Below, piece by piece: positions 26,101 to 40,159 of a stretch of 64,000 nucleotides of DNA. The stretch's first letter is position 1. Every line of letters starts with the position of its first letter. Under the pieces are notes generated by a model. The model was not told the origin of the DNA. It made no database searches and worked only from the letters and a program-made list of their open reading frames with translations. Source of the stretch: Glandiceps talaboti (taxonomy: Eukaryota > Hemichordata > Enteropneusta > Spengelidae); NCBI RefSeq assembly GCF_964340395.1, contig NC_135550.1, forward strand, positions 30,731,676-30,795,675, in the 5' to 3' direction. A program made the position numbers and the translations under genes.

Positions 26101-28151
26101 GGTGATCGACTTAATATAAGTAAACTATCCTGATCATACGTTTTGCAACGTGAGATACAATTACGCGTATTGGTGCTGTTAAGATCCTATAAATAATACA
26201 ATAGCTGTTTATGAACGTTTAGACTGTTTACTCTTCATGTAGTCCATGAAGTAGCTGGTCACACTCTATCTTGACATCTAAAAATACTAGTAAAAATACA
26301 AAAACCACGGTTTCGACAATTAAACCTTTCCCAGCATATTGTGCAGAGTCAGATTGTTTGTTTCAGTGTGTATTGTATATTGGCATGGTTTGTTCACTGA
26401 CACCAGTCAACAATGGGGCCTCAGTGATACAGGCTATAGCTGCAACTGTAGCATTTTTTTAAAGATCAAATAACCAAATATACATTGATGAAAAAATTGG
26501 CAATTGCTTATAAAAAGACATTGTATATGTTAATTAGTGGTCAATATTATCTGAATATGAATTGTGTAGAGGCAAGTTAAAAAATTTAGCGAAAGCTCGA
26601 TTTTGAATCTGTCACCATGTTCAAACTGTACTAGTTGTAGCTGGAGTATCATTTCGATTAGACAACTACAATATATTCACTGAAAATTGTAAAAAAAAAT
26701 ACCAATAATTAAACATTGTTTATGTTAATCAGTGGTTGATATTATCCATAAGCAGTACAGAAACAGGTTGAATCGTGATCACCATTGAGGGCGCTGAATT
26801 TTGGATGCAGACCCAAAAAACAATTTCTCAACTCAACTTAGTTATATCATAAAAGTATCACTAATTTTAGGGTTTCAAAAGTTTAAATCATTTCAAGTCA
26901 TATTGACATAAATAATAATAATAAATAAAGATCAAGTAGAAAGTAAGAACATTTGGGGAAAACATGCACAATGGAGGTCAGTTACCATTTAGATATAGAA
27001 ATTCATTAAATTATTTGAAAGTGTGTCTCTATTGGCTATGTTTATGAGCAGTTCAACATGTTCAGATCAATGGAGGCACAGATTTTAGGGTCAGTCCATC
27101 CAGTAAATTTCAAGGTATTTCATTTCTTATGTGTTACGTGTACAGCTACACATGCAAGTTTTTATACGACATGGTGGCACAATGCAACTAATGGCCTGCA
27201 ATATTGAGAAGTCATTTCTAACAAAACTGTTGCTTAAAAAGGTGCAATGTTATGACTCCATGTCATATGCTTGGGATGTATCAAGAGACAAAGCGTTTTA
27301 TGTTATATTTGAACGTATATTTATAGCCATTGTTAATGGTTTATTGTATGCACATACATTTGATACGGGAGGGTGGTTCATGATTTCGTTCAGTTCAGTT
27401 GTTGAAAATAAGGTGACACCCCCCCCCCCCTTTATTCACTTCGTAAAAATGATGACCCCCCCTTCTTTGAGTCCCAAATTGAGGTGCCCCCTCCCCTATT
27501 TACCGCCCCCCCCCCGGCCGTAAAAACTTATCGCTCCCTTAGCCATATTTGATTTTGTCACAATACAAAGTGATGTGCAAATGTCTCACATAATATGTTA
27601 CCCTTGTGCCTGTTTGCTCATAACCGATTTGAATACCCCTTATATTATTGTAATCTCAGACTACATAGTGACGTTTACTTGTTGACTATTTACCGGGAGT
27701 ACTTGTTACCCCATAGACAATAGAAGCATATATAGTGTCACCTTGCATTCTTCTGTTGGGAGGAAAACTGAAATGGATTACTATAGAACTTTATGTCCGT
27801 TAATTATGAGTAATCAATTGATCGTCCGACCATGAACCAAGGCTGTCACATTCAAATCAAAATAATAACTCCTCAGGTCGTACTGTACTACGGATCAACA
27901 ACATTTAAAAAAAACAATACCTGTATTGACTTCGTTCGTATATTTTGTAGCCGTATTTCCTCTAACTCCTCGGCAGTGCGTCTTGACATAATGGATTTCT
28001 TTATTTCCTCCTTCAGACGCGGGTTCAAAGGTGAAGACGACGACGGCGTGGATTTGCGGCTGTGATGGACTGATAAGTTATGATGAATTGTGAGTGAGCC
28101 GCCCTGATGATGGTGCGTAGGTTGTTGCTGACATTCTCTTCCGTCAGTCAT
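20145..28151 (-). CDS. bZIP gene B: ATF3/JDP2/Fos-type transcription factor (3 coding exons)
   Basis: Coding exons are 28151-27921, 21343-21236 and 20405-20145 on the minus strand, all joined in phase 0, giving 199 residues (human ATF3 has about 181). The ATG at 28151 is preceded in frame by a TGA 21 bases upstream, which supports it as the start. Residues 13-30 are rich in histidine. Residues 46-54, LKEEIKKSI, resemble the VKEELRFAI segment of ATF3. The basic region is residues 78-113: TPEEEDRR, then NRLAAAKCR (N93, R101), then the unusual RERQRDRADTLL. Five heptad leucines and a sixth-heptad histidine (SFALSMH) follow. The Cys found four residues after this His in ATF3, JDP2 and genes A and C is absent. 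The tail of about 50 residues is rich in Gly, Ser, Gln and Pro. It should act as a nuclear AP-1/CRE-binding dimer (family knowledge). Confidence 0.9.
23287..23505 (+). repeat. Three tandem copies of a 70-bp unit
   Basis: Units begin with GTCTAGTTCCTATACGGTAT at 23287, 23357 and 23427; the third is diverged. A (GTATA)n stretch precedes them. The block lies in the first intron of gene B. Confidence 0.92.
23895..24157. mobile_element. MITE-like element with ~50-bp inverted ends
   Basis: The left end GGGCGAGATCGATAGTTCAA and following bases to AACTAAATTCTT recur inverted on the right (TAAGAATTTAGC...GAACTATTGATCTCGCCC). The interior is about 160 bp with no coding capacity. I found no clean target duplication, so the exact limits are approximate. 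It lies in the first intron of gene B. Confidence 0.7.
25263..25355. mobile_element. hAT-like MITE, copy 1
   Basis: Ends are CATTCTCGCAAACCA and the inverse of CATCGTCGCAAACCA; 93 bp. Flanks AATTAACC and AATAAATC match at 6 of 8 positions, a decayed 8-bp target duplication. Same family as 36768-36855 and 52795-52909. Confidence 0.8.
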
Positions 28152-28277
28152 GTTAGTATGAGTTTGAAGTCACTATTGTTTCACAAATCACGATATAAAA
28201 TCAATGTCTTGGGATATTTAAGAAATCTTCGGCTACAAAAGAATGTAAGGCAAACTCAGTTAAGAACAAAAGTCAAA

Positions 28278-28280
<3 letters not shown>

Positions 28281-28376
<96 letters not shown>

Positions 28377-28406
28377 GAGAGGGAGAGGGAGAGGGGAGAG
28401 AGAAAT

Positions 28407-28447
<41 letters not shown>

Positions 28448-28510
28448 GACAGACACAGAAACAGACACATACATACATACATACATACATACATACATAC
28501 ATACATACAA
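28281..28510. repeat. (GA)n, (ACAG)n and (ATAC)n compound microsatellite
   Basis: Tracts at about 28281-28402, 28408-28448 and 28465-28510, roughly 130 bp upstream of the start codon of gene B and so possibly in its promoter or 5' untranslated region. Confidence 0.96.
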
Positions 28511-31500
28511 ACACCATTTTCTTGATCGATAGTGAAGTAGTCATGATTATGCTTCAGGTATTGTACCACGAGATAAGAGGTCAGCGAAAGTACTACCTCG
28601 TGGGTTTGAATCAACCATGTCACGTGTGCAGAACACTGATACAATTTTTGGCAATCGTTGCACCATTCTATGTTCATAATGTCTTACTTACAGAAAGAAA
28701 GTAATCTGACGTTACGGCACCGTGACGGCGACGAGTTCGTAATTTTTCGAGTAATGAACGATAGCTCTATGACAACGCCGACTACAACATGTGGAAATGA
28801 CTAATTGAATACACACAAAACGTTTGAATAAATTCAAACCCATAAATACTGTTTATCGACCTTTACAAGGTCACATATGATTATATCGGTTAAATTTTCA
28901 TTCATTTTAACTAGGTTTTATGACATTATGAATAGTGTTAAAAGGAAAAATAACACCTATTATGGAAACTTTTGTTTTGGTCCTTTCAAAAGTTTAATTC
29001 AACTATTTCGTCAGTGTTGGATATCGTCTGCTATGATGACTAGTACATCTGAATCGGCGGAAGTGTATGACGCACTTCCATATCTGCCGCCCATGTCAAC
29101 ATGGATAAATGTACCATGTAGAGTATTCAACCACAGGTAGAGAAGTTTGTTCCGCCTACCTTCGGTTTCATTCAAGTTTTGATGAAAGTCGATAACACGG
29201 ATAGTACGTTAATCATTGCGTCATGAGGAAGCAATTTTCGGACGGTTTCTTTCCGCGCTCCCTGGAATAGTGTATCTATACGATCCTACTTCATTCAACG
29301 TTGACTAGAAGATCTCAATCGACGTGAAAATATTTTTAAGCCTGGATTTTAACATCTTTTATTTGGCATAAAATTGTAGAAGAACTAGTGACCGTAACAG
29401 TAAGGTTTACGACAAGTTTTTCATTAGTCACCGATGGCAAAATTAAAAATCAGAATGAAGATTACTTATATACATAGTGCGGAACAAAGTCAACGTAGTA
29501 TTGTATTAGAAAAATCTGAATTGGTGGGTCCATTATTTCTCCAATACTCTTAAAACATTAACTTCTTGTTCATGATCAACTATATTAAAGCTACAGTTGT
29601 ATTTTACATTCTATAACTCAAGCGAGGTCAAGGTTATGCATCGCAAAACAATGACCATCGTATAATCATAATCATGTACAAATATCTGTGCGTTTCGACC
29701 ATTTTCTATTTTTGGCGACCGAATGGGAAACACTCCGCTTCACTATCTCTACGTTGTTATAAATTATCTACTATCCATGAAAGTAATAGAAGCTATCTCA
29801 ATGCACTTTTCTAGACATAAATGTAAAAGATGTCAACTTTGCATAACAAAACAGACAAATAAATAAATACTAGTACTCCAGACAAGTTTTAGATATTGTC
29901 CATCGAACACAACGCGTCGTTAGTAAAGACACAACTCATCGCATCATACGCACAAACTGCCAAGAAGAAATACGGAACTCAAACATTTCAGAGAGAACGA
30001 TTTGCAATAAAAAAGAAAGAAAATGAAAGAAAATGTAAGTTAACAGCTAAAAAAGTTACTTTAACTTGAAATTAATGTAAACACTCACCATTTAATGCTA
30101 GATATAAATGAATACGTGCCTTCTAGTATTGTCACTACGAAATACAAATCACTGCATACACAGTAATGTAAGTTACTTATGTAAATGAAAGTACTCTCAA
30201 CGAGTTTGCACGACTCGCGATCTGGAAATGTCAAACACAATATATAAGCATCATAGTTGACAGCATAACAGGTGACCATTACTGTTTAAGTATTGTACGA
30301 TATTTTGAAGCCAAAATTAGAAACCCCTCGTGCAACGTTTCCAAATTTAGTCTGCGGAAATTACGCAGCGTTTTCTCTTTTGTTATGTTAAATGAGAATG
30401 CATCACCATCTTGCAATCGAGTCAAGACTAGAAATTACGTTCGCAGAAAACACCTACTGGTCTCCTAAAAAAGGAGAGGTCGACAATGAACTTGACTATG
30501 TATAAGACAGGCGTAATATAAGTCATAGTTCTCAGCCCACATCATTAGGCATTGGAAGCACGGGCTGTGAAAGTGACAGATAGTACTGATAGCCCGGTTG
30601 TCATAAAAATAAACTTTGCCATTTCAAAACTTTCCTATACAAGTCATCATATGAACTTATTATAAATCATATCTTGGGTTCAATTATCAATCGTTATTAT
30701 AATGTCCATATGTTACAAGTGTTTGGTGGTGATCGTTGAAGTCCAGTTATGAGAATATTTATCGATTGATACAGCGATTCTTCTGGCAACTCTATATGGT
30801 TAAAAAAAGAAGAAACGTTTTCCAAATATTTTTGTTCAACAAAAAATAGTTTTGATACAAAAACGGTTATCCTGGTCGCAAAGTTTGGTTGGAGCGTTCT
30901 CAATATGTTTGAGCTAATTCGAAATGTACATTCATTGATTGCCACCACTCTGGTTGACATTGGCTAGATTAAACCCTGACTGACCCCACATGTAAATTTT
31001 GTTAACCCGGAGACATTTGTGTCAGAGTTGGTCAGTTACTCGCCTTTGACTGAAGTTTAGCATTTACACTCCTAAAAGCTTTTCGTTCGAAGTAAATGTA
31101 CGTACAATGAACTTAAACGTCACATGATAAATTGCTTCCTATTTATTGTCAAAGTCACTTTTTCTTCTGTTTTTGTCCTAGATTGCACAAAGCCGTTTTG
31201 ACATATGTTAACATAACTTTTACTAGCCGATTAATAGTTAACTCTTAAAGAGTGTATGTGTGTACAAGACATGCACAATTATACGACATGCTGCAAAACA
31301 TTAACAATATTTTGAATTATTGCTAAGAATATTCTCGTGATTGTTTGTAGATACACGAAGGTAGGACAAGGAGACACCAACCTTGAACTTTGAACTTTGA
31401 ACTTTGATCCAGACAATAGCGGGATTTCCAGACAAACTTGATACGGGGTGAATTCGACGAAATGCACCATGTTGGTCTGGGGGAGTGGGGCCAGTGATGG

Positions 31501-34352
31501 ATATTTCCATTAAACAATCGAAACATAATTTATTTATAATATAAATTTGGCGAATGTGGTCGAAAGTTGTAGGCGTAAATGCTACACTCAGACAGATACC
31601 CTTTGAAAGTCATCGTGAATTTCTGAGACGCCAACTTGAGAACTACAAAAGGGTATGGAAGAAAAGTGTACGTGGTACAGTATGTGTATAGCCACTTGCA
31701 ATTGTTCATTGGCCCACGCATATGTATATATAAGTTGTTCTAAATACCAAACACAATACTTGTATTATAGATGACCCCAGTGTAGGTTTTTAAAATGCTC
31801 TCGGGTCAGATTTGGCAGTTAGATTGTATTACCAACCGAAGGATGGCTGTTTGTAAATTGTCCATGACCATGCATACTTCAAAGTGTTCACCATTACAAA
31901 GTTTCTAGGTCAGACATCCAATGTTGTACGTACAATTTCTATTGTAATTGATAAAGGTATAAGACTAAATTTATAAAGTTAGACACCAAAGTAGTACGTT
32001 TAAAATAAGTTGACATATCACGCTGTAGATGAATAATGACATATGACGATGAATCATGTTATCGAACACATCGTGACTTGCATCCAGCACTACTCCAGAG
32101 ACTTCGACATTTGGCACGACATGCTGACTTCACAGTATTGTGACAAATGACCTTGTAAACCTGAATTAGTGCTTAGGGAATGAGCAGCGTTTACGAAGGG
32201 GCTCGGGGGGGGGGGGGTGTTTGATAAAATGAGCTCGGGTTCGAAAGTTTTGGAGGTGCGGAGGGAGAGGGGAGCTGGCAAATTGTGATGGTTTAAATCA
32301 TTGAAAGTGCGGGGGGGGGGGGGGGTCTACGAATAATATTTTGACCAAAGTATTTTCTCCTCTTGTCCCCTGGCCACAAATTCTGCTCGTTCCCTATACT
32401 ATAGTTGGCTATAAGTTACGATGTGTTCGATACAGGAAATAGGGTATATACATGTATACAGTCTACTGAACAGCATTGAACCAAACAATAAGACACGCAA
32501 ATGTTGTTGTTCTAAACCACTGTCGTCTGCAGAGTAACACCAACTCTCAGAGAAGGAAAAGTATGCCTTGACTTGCGATAACACAATAATAGTTATTTAA
32601 GTACGTACGGTTATTTCCATTCCGAGGTTCCTCAGGTACTTCTGTCGCTGTTTGCAGCTGGGAAATGCGACTTCAAAATTAGTGACTGTACTATGGGATT
32701 ATCGTTTGAAAACCCAACTTTGGAATCAAACGAAGACTTTTGGGTGACAAACATGAATATCGGAGGGCAATTCAAAATAGGGTATGAATCATGCAGTCAA
32801 GGCCATGCCACATACTGACGTTTCCGAGCTGCTAGTCAAATTTAAAAGTGTTACATCATCCGCATTTAAGCCTTATTACAGTCCTAAACAGTTCATCCAG
32901 CTTGAAATTGCACTACAGCACTGATATCTTGAACCATACATGTCGTTGTGATCGGGTATGTGATCATACACAATATTTACCATTGAAGTGTAATTATTTT
33001 ACGATGCATTTTGTATAGAATACCTCCCTATGAACGTTTGGCTTATTTCCTGTAAACAACCTACTGTGATTTTACAGTGTGTTGTTTATCATAACTCGCA
33101 GCCAAATGCTTCGTGCTTGCTCGTATAAAATCCACAACCGTACCCATACTAGTATGACACAGAAACAGCACCATGAACAAGATTGCGTCCACAAGACACA
33201 TTTTACAATTTTCATACTAATTCCATACACAAACACCAAGAAGATTTGTTTGTTTAGTTTTTGGAATATTGTGTTGGTTCATAATCGTAAATTATGTTTT
33301 CAAATCCCATATCAAATAAAATATGGCGGCTGTAAAAATTGATTGGCGGGAATCAAATCATACGACATTTACTCACATTTCATTTGGGCTTCTAACACTT
33401 ATCAGTATGTTAAGAATGGATCTAAGGGGCCCAAGTCTAACAGTGGGTCATTACTTTGACAAACGTTCAGAGAATTTATCTGTAATTGAGCTGTAATCAT
33501 CACATCAGATTTTAATCAGATTGGCCTGATAGTGTTTCAATATCAATTACTAAGATCTTCGATCTTCGTCATGTTTGTAATAAAACTTACGATCTAAGCA
33601 GAAACCGTTCACTGAACCATTGCTTTCATTGGTAGCTTCATTTGATCATCATAACGTACCACGTCGGCTTATAAAAACGTGCTACTAGAATTTTCCGAAT
33701 AACGTTTAAGTACTTTTTGAGAGCATACTGTCGTCTGTGCGATTACTTTCATATATTTTTCCAACCCTGACATGTTTCAATCTGTTGTATTGGTTACGTC
33801 AGCGAGTTGTCCAAAACCGTTCTGTTCCCAGTCAACGAAAACCCACTCAAACGAATGTGAAGCCAGGACAGAACCAAACTATTCACCGACATTGCCGGAT
33901 TAGCATGTGTGTAAATGTTAAGACAGTTAACTAATGTCCTGTTGACGAGGGCACACGAATACTACGCTCTTTTAGAATTTAAGTGTAGGTCTGTTGACCT
34001 TGCTAAAACTAAAGCAGATCCACAGCAAAGGTCAACATATATAAGTTTGTTGTTGATGTTGACCGTGGTAAAATTTCTTAGAAGTTTGCTATAACAATAG
34101 TGAAATCGTCGAATTTATTAATATGTCACTCAAATTAATCTGACCTGGGTTTTATAAATTACACATGTAGTTAGAACCTTTAGTTATGTTGACAGAAGCC
34201 CTGCAAATCTTGTTTGACTTTTTACTTCAAGTTCTACGTCGTATAAACGTTATATTGACCGTGTATCGCCAGTGTGCCGCTCTGTCACTTGGGTTCAACT
34301 ACAATCGTACGAGGTACTACAGCCAAAATAGGTATAGATCTCCATGTAGCAC

Positions 34353-34641
34353 TATGAATAGTAGACTGTCGACAGTCGTTCGTGCCTTTTTTGCTACGTT
34401 TTACCTAAAACTAAAGTCGTTGCCTCGCGCCGGATCTGGAGCAATACTATAACTATAACAATACTATAACTGATTAAACAGCGAGTGCTCGTGCCTCCGG
34501 CTCTCACAGTTCGTGCCTTCGGCACTCGCAGTTCCTATCAGTACGCATTAGTATTCAGTGCTACAGAGCGAGGCGACGACTTTGTTTTAGATGAAACGTA
34601 GCAAAAATGCACGAACGACTGTCGACAGTCTATATGAATAG
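34353..34641. mobile_element. Mutator-like MITE with 9-bp target duplication
   Basis: Element 34362-34632 (271 bp) has inverted ends of about 65 bp starting TAGACTGTCGACAGTCGTTC, roughly 85-90% alike. It is flanked by a perfect direct repeat TATGAATAG (34353-34361 and 34633-34641). Long inverted ends with a 9-bp duplication are typical of Mutator-like elements (family knowledge). The interior carries short palindromes around GTGCCTTCGGCAC and no gene. Confidence 0.85.
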
Positions 34642-36450
34642 AAGTGTGGCATTTTATTAGGTTGAGTGGGTTTCAGCTCACTACTAGCGATAATAATATT
34701 GGAGGTGAAAAGAAAGGGCGACGTGGCTTACAGAAGGTGACACTTGAAACCAGTTATAGAACAACAATTTGAGAAGACTATTTATAGCTAATACTAATGA
34801 GTACTTCCATGTATGGACCTGAACCGTGTAGGGTTTCGCTACGTAAATCGTAAAACGTTTCTGAAATAAATATGGCCTGTAAGGTACATCGTGTTCTTCA
34901 GCCCTATCAGGCTTCTGACTAATAGCGTGATAAGAACAGATGTCGTATATAATACAGACTACAATAAACAGTGTATAAACTGTCAAAATGTACAGCTAGC
35001 TGTATCTCTCTCATCTACACACCTAGTCGTGCCAACGTGTCCAGGACAGTTCATAACAGATAAGAGTGGGTGTATTTTGGGAGACTACATCCATGATAAC
35101 AGCATCACGGTGACCTTTGCCCTGAAGGTTCTACAAGATCATCCGTGTAGGCTCTGACCTATTTCGTCCATATGACATCTGTATTTCTAAAATATCACAA
35201 TGTTATGTGATGTCTTAACCCTACGTGGTTTGGTACATGTGTATACGTGAAACGTATCAACACACTCCATATAGGACGATAATATGTAACAGAACTTGTC
35301 TCATTGTTTTTATACACTCTACCTTAAATTATATTTTTGTTGTTGTAATTTTGTATACAAATGCGGTGTGATGAAGTTTTTATTCCAAATGCGGGAATAC
35401 AGATGATTGCGCTACTTCATGAACTAAACTCTCCACACGAGCTAAACTTTAGTGAAAAAAGCAAGGTGTGTTGCACAAACTAGTCAGCCCCGTGGCTTTC
35501 AAGACTGACGCGTAGTGGTTCATGGAATATCGCTCCCGATACGTGTTGAATGTCAGATATACATTTGCATTCCGCCAAAATACTTAAATAGTACATGAAA
35601 CGAAGTACACGTGAAATTTGCCTCGATTACGATTGAAAGCTTTCACTTCTGGGCCAAAGTGATTATTTATAGCATACAGTCAGTCATTTCTATGTATAAT
35701 TGCCTTTCATCATCTTTCTTGGCCCAGGCCAATTTCTTGATTTACAATGGCCTAACCCACAATATAAAAACAAACTAAGGAAACCTATTATTTCCGCAGG
35801 AACTCCCTGAAATCACTCAAATAGCATCATTCATTTTTTAAAAATAAAAAACCAGTGTAAAGTAGATCAAGTTAACTTTTCGGGCACTTTTCACTATCAA
35901 TGCCGACCTCATTTTGAAATTTTTAACTTGTTTGCTGAGACATAGAATTCTGGAACTGAAGATGCGCCTCTGTGTAACGTGTAAACTAGTAAAAAGATAA
36001 TGTTAGCTTGAAAAAAAACCAAGCAAACACACACAAACAAACAACAACTAACGATGACATTTAAAAATGGTATTCTATAACAGGGGATCTTTCGTGATTA
36101 TTGAACAACTGATGATCACATTTCGCGAAACTACATGGATTTATGAAATTATATTCGTTTTATTGCATCGCCTTTTATGGTGTCTCATTCATCACATGAC
36201 CGATAATGGACATCAGTGTTTGAGGCGGTGCCGTGCCTCAATTTCACAGTGTCGAAATATACATGTCAAATCGAACGATTTTTGGTCCTGACGAAAAATA
36301 GGTTTCAATGAACTCATTTTTGGTCGATTGACAATTTGACCAATACACTGAATCATTACTGGTTGGCTCGACAGTCACAGAACACTGTATTACATCTCAG
36401 TTAGGAAACACATTCATAGTATAAAGGTAACGAATCATACTACTCAACCA

Positions 36451-36681
36451 CAGACACTTGTTTCCCGAGATATGTTCAGAATACAATAAAATATCGATAA
36501 TATTATATTGAGATGCTTGGCCGATAATATATGAAAGGGGCACCATTTCGCGGTGTGTGGACTTACGCGATCCTAGAAAGCCGTGTTATTTTACCCCTTT
36601 TATATATCATCGGCCAAATATGTCAATATTATCGATATTTCATTGTATTCTGAAACATATATCTCGGGAAACAAGTGCCTG
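36451..36681. mobile_element. Inverted-repeat element with ~90-bp arms
   Basis: The left arm starts CAGACACTTGTTTCCCGAGA and the right arm ends with its inverse (TCTCGGGAAACAAGTGCCTG). Matching continues through AATATCGATAATATT and GGCCGAT.ATATAT on both sides, leaving a spacer of about 50 bp. No target duplication was found. Confidence 0.7.
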
Positions 36682-36759
36682 TATACAAGACTTGGCCAAA
36701 ATGATCGCAGTCGTGTTGTATTCAGGTTGTATTGATTTGGATTAGTTACATGTACACCT

Positions 36760-36863
36760 CCACGATTCATTCTCGCAAACCAGAGCTATTATTTCTTCAG
36801 TAGGGACCGGCTTGTTAAGAACGGTACCGTAAAACGGTCGTGGTTTGCGACGATGCCACGATT
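36760..36863. mobile_element. hAT-like MITE, copy 2, with perfect 8-bp target duplication
   Basis: The 88-bp element 36768-36855 has the same 15-bp inverted ends as the copies at 25263 and 52795. It is flanked by CCACGATT on both sides (36760-36767, 36856-36863). An 8-bp duplication and CA...TG ends fit the hAT superfamily. Confidence 0.9.
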
Positions 36864-36924
36864 ATACATTACAAATAAGTATTACAATATTTGTTACACC
36901 GTTATATTAAACCTTTGTCAACTA

Positions 36925-36932
36925 TGACGTCA
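36925..36932. promoter_or_regulatory. CRE palindrome TGACGTCA (no adjacent gene)
   Basis: A perfect CRE in a region without a recognised gene, so it may be a chance match. Confidence 0.2.
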
Positions 36933-37860
36933 GCAATTTAAGTCCCCACGCAAAATATTACTAAGTAAACATGGATTGTCCTAGTGTTGAGGGTTCGGCA
37001 GCTAAAGCGCCCTCTAACGGTCAAAAATAATTACACTGGTTATATTCAGACTGATATCTAGGAAACTGAAACAGGGTTTCACTGTAATCATATGATACAC
37101 ACGAACGTATACTAAAATGAAATTTGTGATTGAATTTCCGTCAACAGACTTAATTTGAATGTTAATTGTTGATTTAGCTACACTGCGTATTAATCGTGTC
37201 AATGTTGTTTCCGGGTGCTTTAGGAATGCACAGTATACATTGCGCAATACAAACTACGCCCTCATGAGTCACCCTGACTTGCTGTATTTGAGTAGAACAG
37301 ACTTAAGAGACGTGCCTTTCTGCATTTTTTACTGTTGTTGTGCTACATGAGAAATCATTGTTGAACTTGGCTTCCGGTGACTTGAGAAACCACGTGTTAT
37401 TTTATTTTTCTTATAATAGGACAAGCGCTACATAAAACGTGTGACTGTTTTTTTAAACTTGTCCGTGGTTCTAAGTTTGTATATAATAAAGTAATGTGAA
37501 TACATGGTATGCATTCACGACTATACCTGAAACAATTATGTAAGAGTAATAGCATAGTTCCGGTATAAGCTTATATTTAACAGTATTAAATATTGAAAAT
37601 ACGTATGACGTTTTCTACAAAATAATCTAAAAATGAGGAAATTGTCGGAATTTGATGAACACCGTTGAAAATCTAAGCACTCAACTGTGGATAAGTAATT
37701 ATAGTAGACATATGACCCTACTTACCTAGCGTACTGGGGATGGTTGTGTTAGTTTATGAACAGCACAAATGAATATCAATATAATGAAAGGGCCAGATTC
37801 TGACCGTTGAGGGCAGAATACATACTAGAAGCTTCTGTACATACAGCGCCCACTCTCTAT

Positions 37861-38049
<189 letters not shown>

Positions 38050-38254
38050 CTGTAACTGGGCAGACAAAAAGAATCGTGCAACAGTGATATGCACACATAC
38101 ACTAGTCTCCATATTTCCATATTTATATGCATTCAATTTTCAACCAACGAGATTAATTGAAAACCAAAAAGCCAGAAGTTGCATACATACATCGTTCCCT
38201 GCCCTTGTCTTTGTTTGCCAATACCTAGGAATACTTCTCTATTTTGCATTACAG

Positions 38255-38302
38255 GTGTGCCAAGATCTGGCAACTCTACAACAGGACACTCTAAAGGAGT
38301 GA
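38255..38302 (+). CDS. Possible terminal exon, unknown plus-strand gene
   Basis: After the acceptor TTGCATTACAG, a phase-0 frame reads VCQDLATLQQDTLKE and a stop. The composition looks protein-like (amphipathic), but I found no upstream exon to join to it. It may be chance. Confidence 0.15.
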   Translation: MCQDLATLQQDTLKE

Positions 38303-39817
38303 AAAAAAACTGTCACGTAGGGCTTGTAAATGCAATGTAAATCCTCCTGCATTTATGATCCCTCGATAGCGTCATACAGTGTTATTAGATCTAGACCTAT
38401 TGTTATCTCCATAACGGAACTATTCAGTACCATTCAGAAACCTGTCACGATGTTACTTGTACAACTTGTTGAAAAGTATTGAATTTAAATCTCATTCAGG
38501 TATAATATAAAACAGCTTGGCGAGAACTAATAATATTGGCCACTGAAACATACCTACATTGTGGTATGCATACAATAGACAACACCGCCGTGTCAACAAC
38601 TTTCAAGCGGCTGTAGCGACAGTGAATCGTTTGTTGAATTTCAGAAATAATATAAATGTTAGGTAATTTTTGATATACCGACATTAGTAATTTGCAATGT
38701 ATAATTATTTTTAATGTAGCCAAACTTTTGTGAACAAAAGCCGTCACGGCGGGCCACCGCAATACAAATTTATATGTTATGATGACATCATGAATGGAAA
38801 CAGGAGTACACGGACAACAGTCCGATGTAACAGGGTAGTATTGTTACACAGCGTGTAGAGAAGGGGTGGGTATTATTTTCCAAGTAGGTCAACAAGGGTA
38901 GCAAGAACTAGACAAAATGAACAACCACTGCGGTGCCAGTGTTTTACGAGGAGAGAGATGTTGGCGGGTGTTTATTCAGTACGCACTTGCACAGAAACTG
39001 CGTGTACATTATTCCAAACATTCAGAGATCGAGGTTCATACGTGGAAGGCAACGCAATCTGCATGTGATGTTCTTTAACAAAAAGCCAGAACAGCACAAA
39101 TGGCAATCAATAATGCAGGGATATTGTTATGGAATTCTGATAGTGTCTCAACAGCCGACAATCAATGAGAATGGGTACCGGTTTGCTCGGAATTGATTTG
39201 TAGTATGTTACAAGAACAACTGTACGGTACAACTAGGTTCCCGTCACGGTGCCAATTCTTTTGAACAATAGCTGTAAATATTGGCATAGAAAGTTTTACC
39301 GTTGGTAAAGTAATGAAGTCCAACTTGACATACTTTTTTTAGTATTCTGTTTCCATTCATATGAATTTCCTAACCAAGTCTTTGTATTTCCGCCTTTCAC
39401 GTGACGTCGATAAATACAGCAGTCGACATAGCAATCAGCGCCAATCTACCAAGACACGATCAGCGTTGATAATTTTTTGAAATCGATTTTTAATATTTAT
39501 CTGCATGAAAGGGGAAATAACAACAGCATAAATCGACTCCAATACATTGTACTACGAGGAAAGGTGGATGAGTGTTTAGTTATGAGAGGTCAATATCGTT
39601 TAGAGACGGTTCGGCTATGGTGCATGGATTCTCCCTCTGGCTCCAACCCCATACAAATACGCACACGCCAACCACGTGAACTGTTATAAAATGAAACACG
39701 TAGAGAAAGAGAAAGTACAATGTATAGATAGCCATAACTTACTCCAACCACTTACCATGATTGTATCTCAGAGAGTAAATGAGTGGATCAATATATAAAG
39801 ACTGGTCTGGCACCTAC

Positions 39818-39850
39818 CTAGTACCTACCTACCTACCTACCTACCTACCT
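39818..39850. repeat. (CTAC)n microsatellite
   Basis: A short tract of about eight CTAC units. Confidence 0.9.
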
Positions 39851-40159
39851 TGGTTTGGCAGTCGTAATGTGTTATGCAAATAATAATTCAAAAACCAAGG
39901 AAGGTTCTATTAGCTGTGATCTGCCAGGAACTCTATTAGTATGATCTTTTTAAAAAAAATGTGGTTCGAGTGAAAATTTATGTGGCACTTGGACCCGGAA
40001 ATAACACCTGTAGCACTCTAGACTGTTGTAGTAGAATTTATCCTGACACGTGATGATAATACGTTTAAACACTCGTTCATAAATGACAGAACGAACACGT
40101 TTATAAGCAAACTGAGTCTAATATTGCCAATAACGATTATTTGGCTATTGACTGGCGCT

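Noticed and set aside
27131-27523. 130-codon plus-strand open frame
   Set aside because: No domain or splice support, and the proline-rich end is made by C-homopolymers.
28590-28620. T-loop-like GGGTTTGAATC as a tRNA gene
   Set aside because: No matching acceptor, D or anticodon stems could be found around it.
32630-32700. Minus-strand segment reading LILKSHFPAANSDRST, resembling the end of the bZIP zipper exons
   Set aside because: Upstream residues in this frame lack heptad leucines and contain proline, and no basic exon was found nearby; another frame looks equally good, so chance is likely.
34891-35157. 88-codon plus-strand open frame
   Set aside because: Composition is partly protein-like, but there is no recognised motif, promoter or joined exon.
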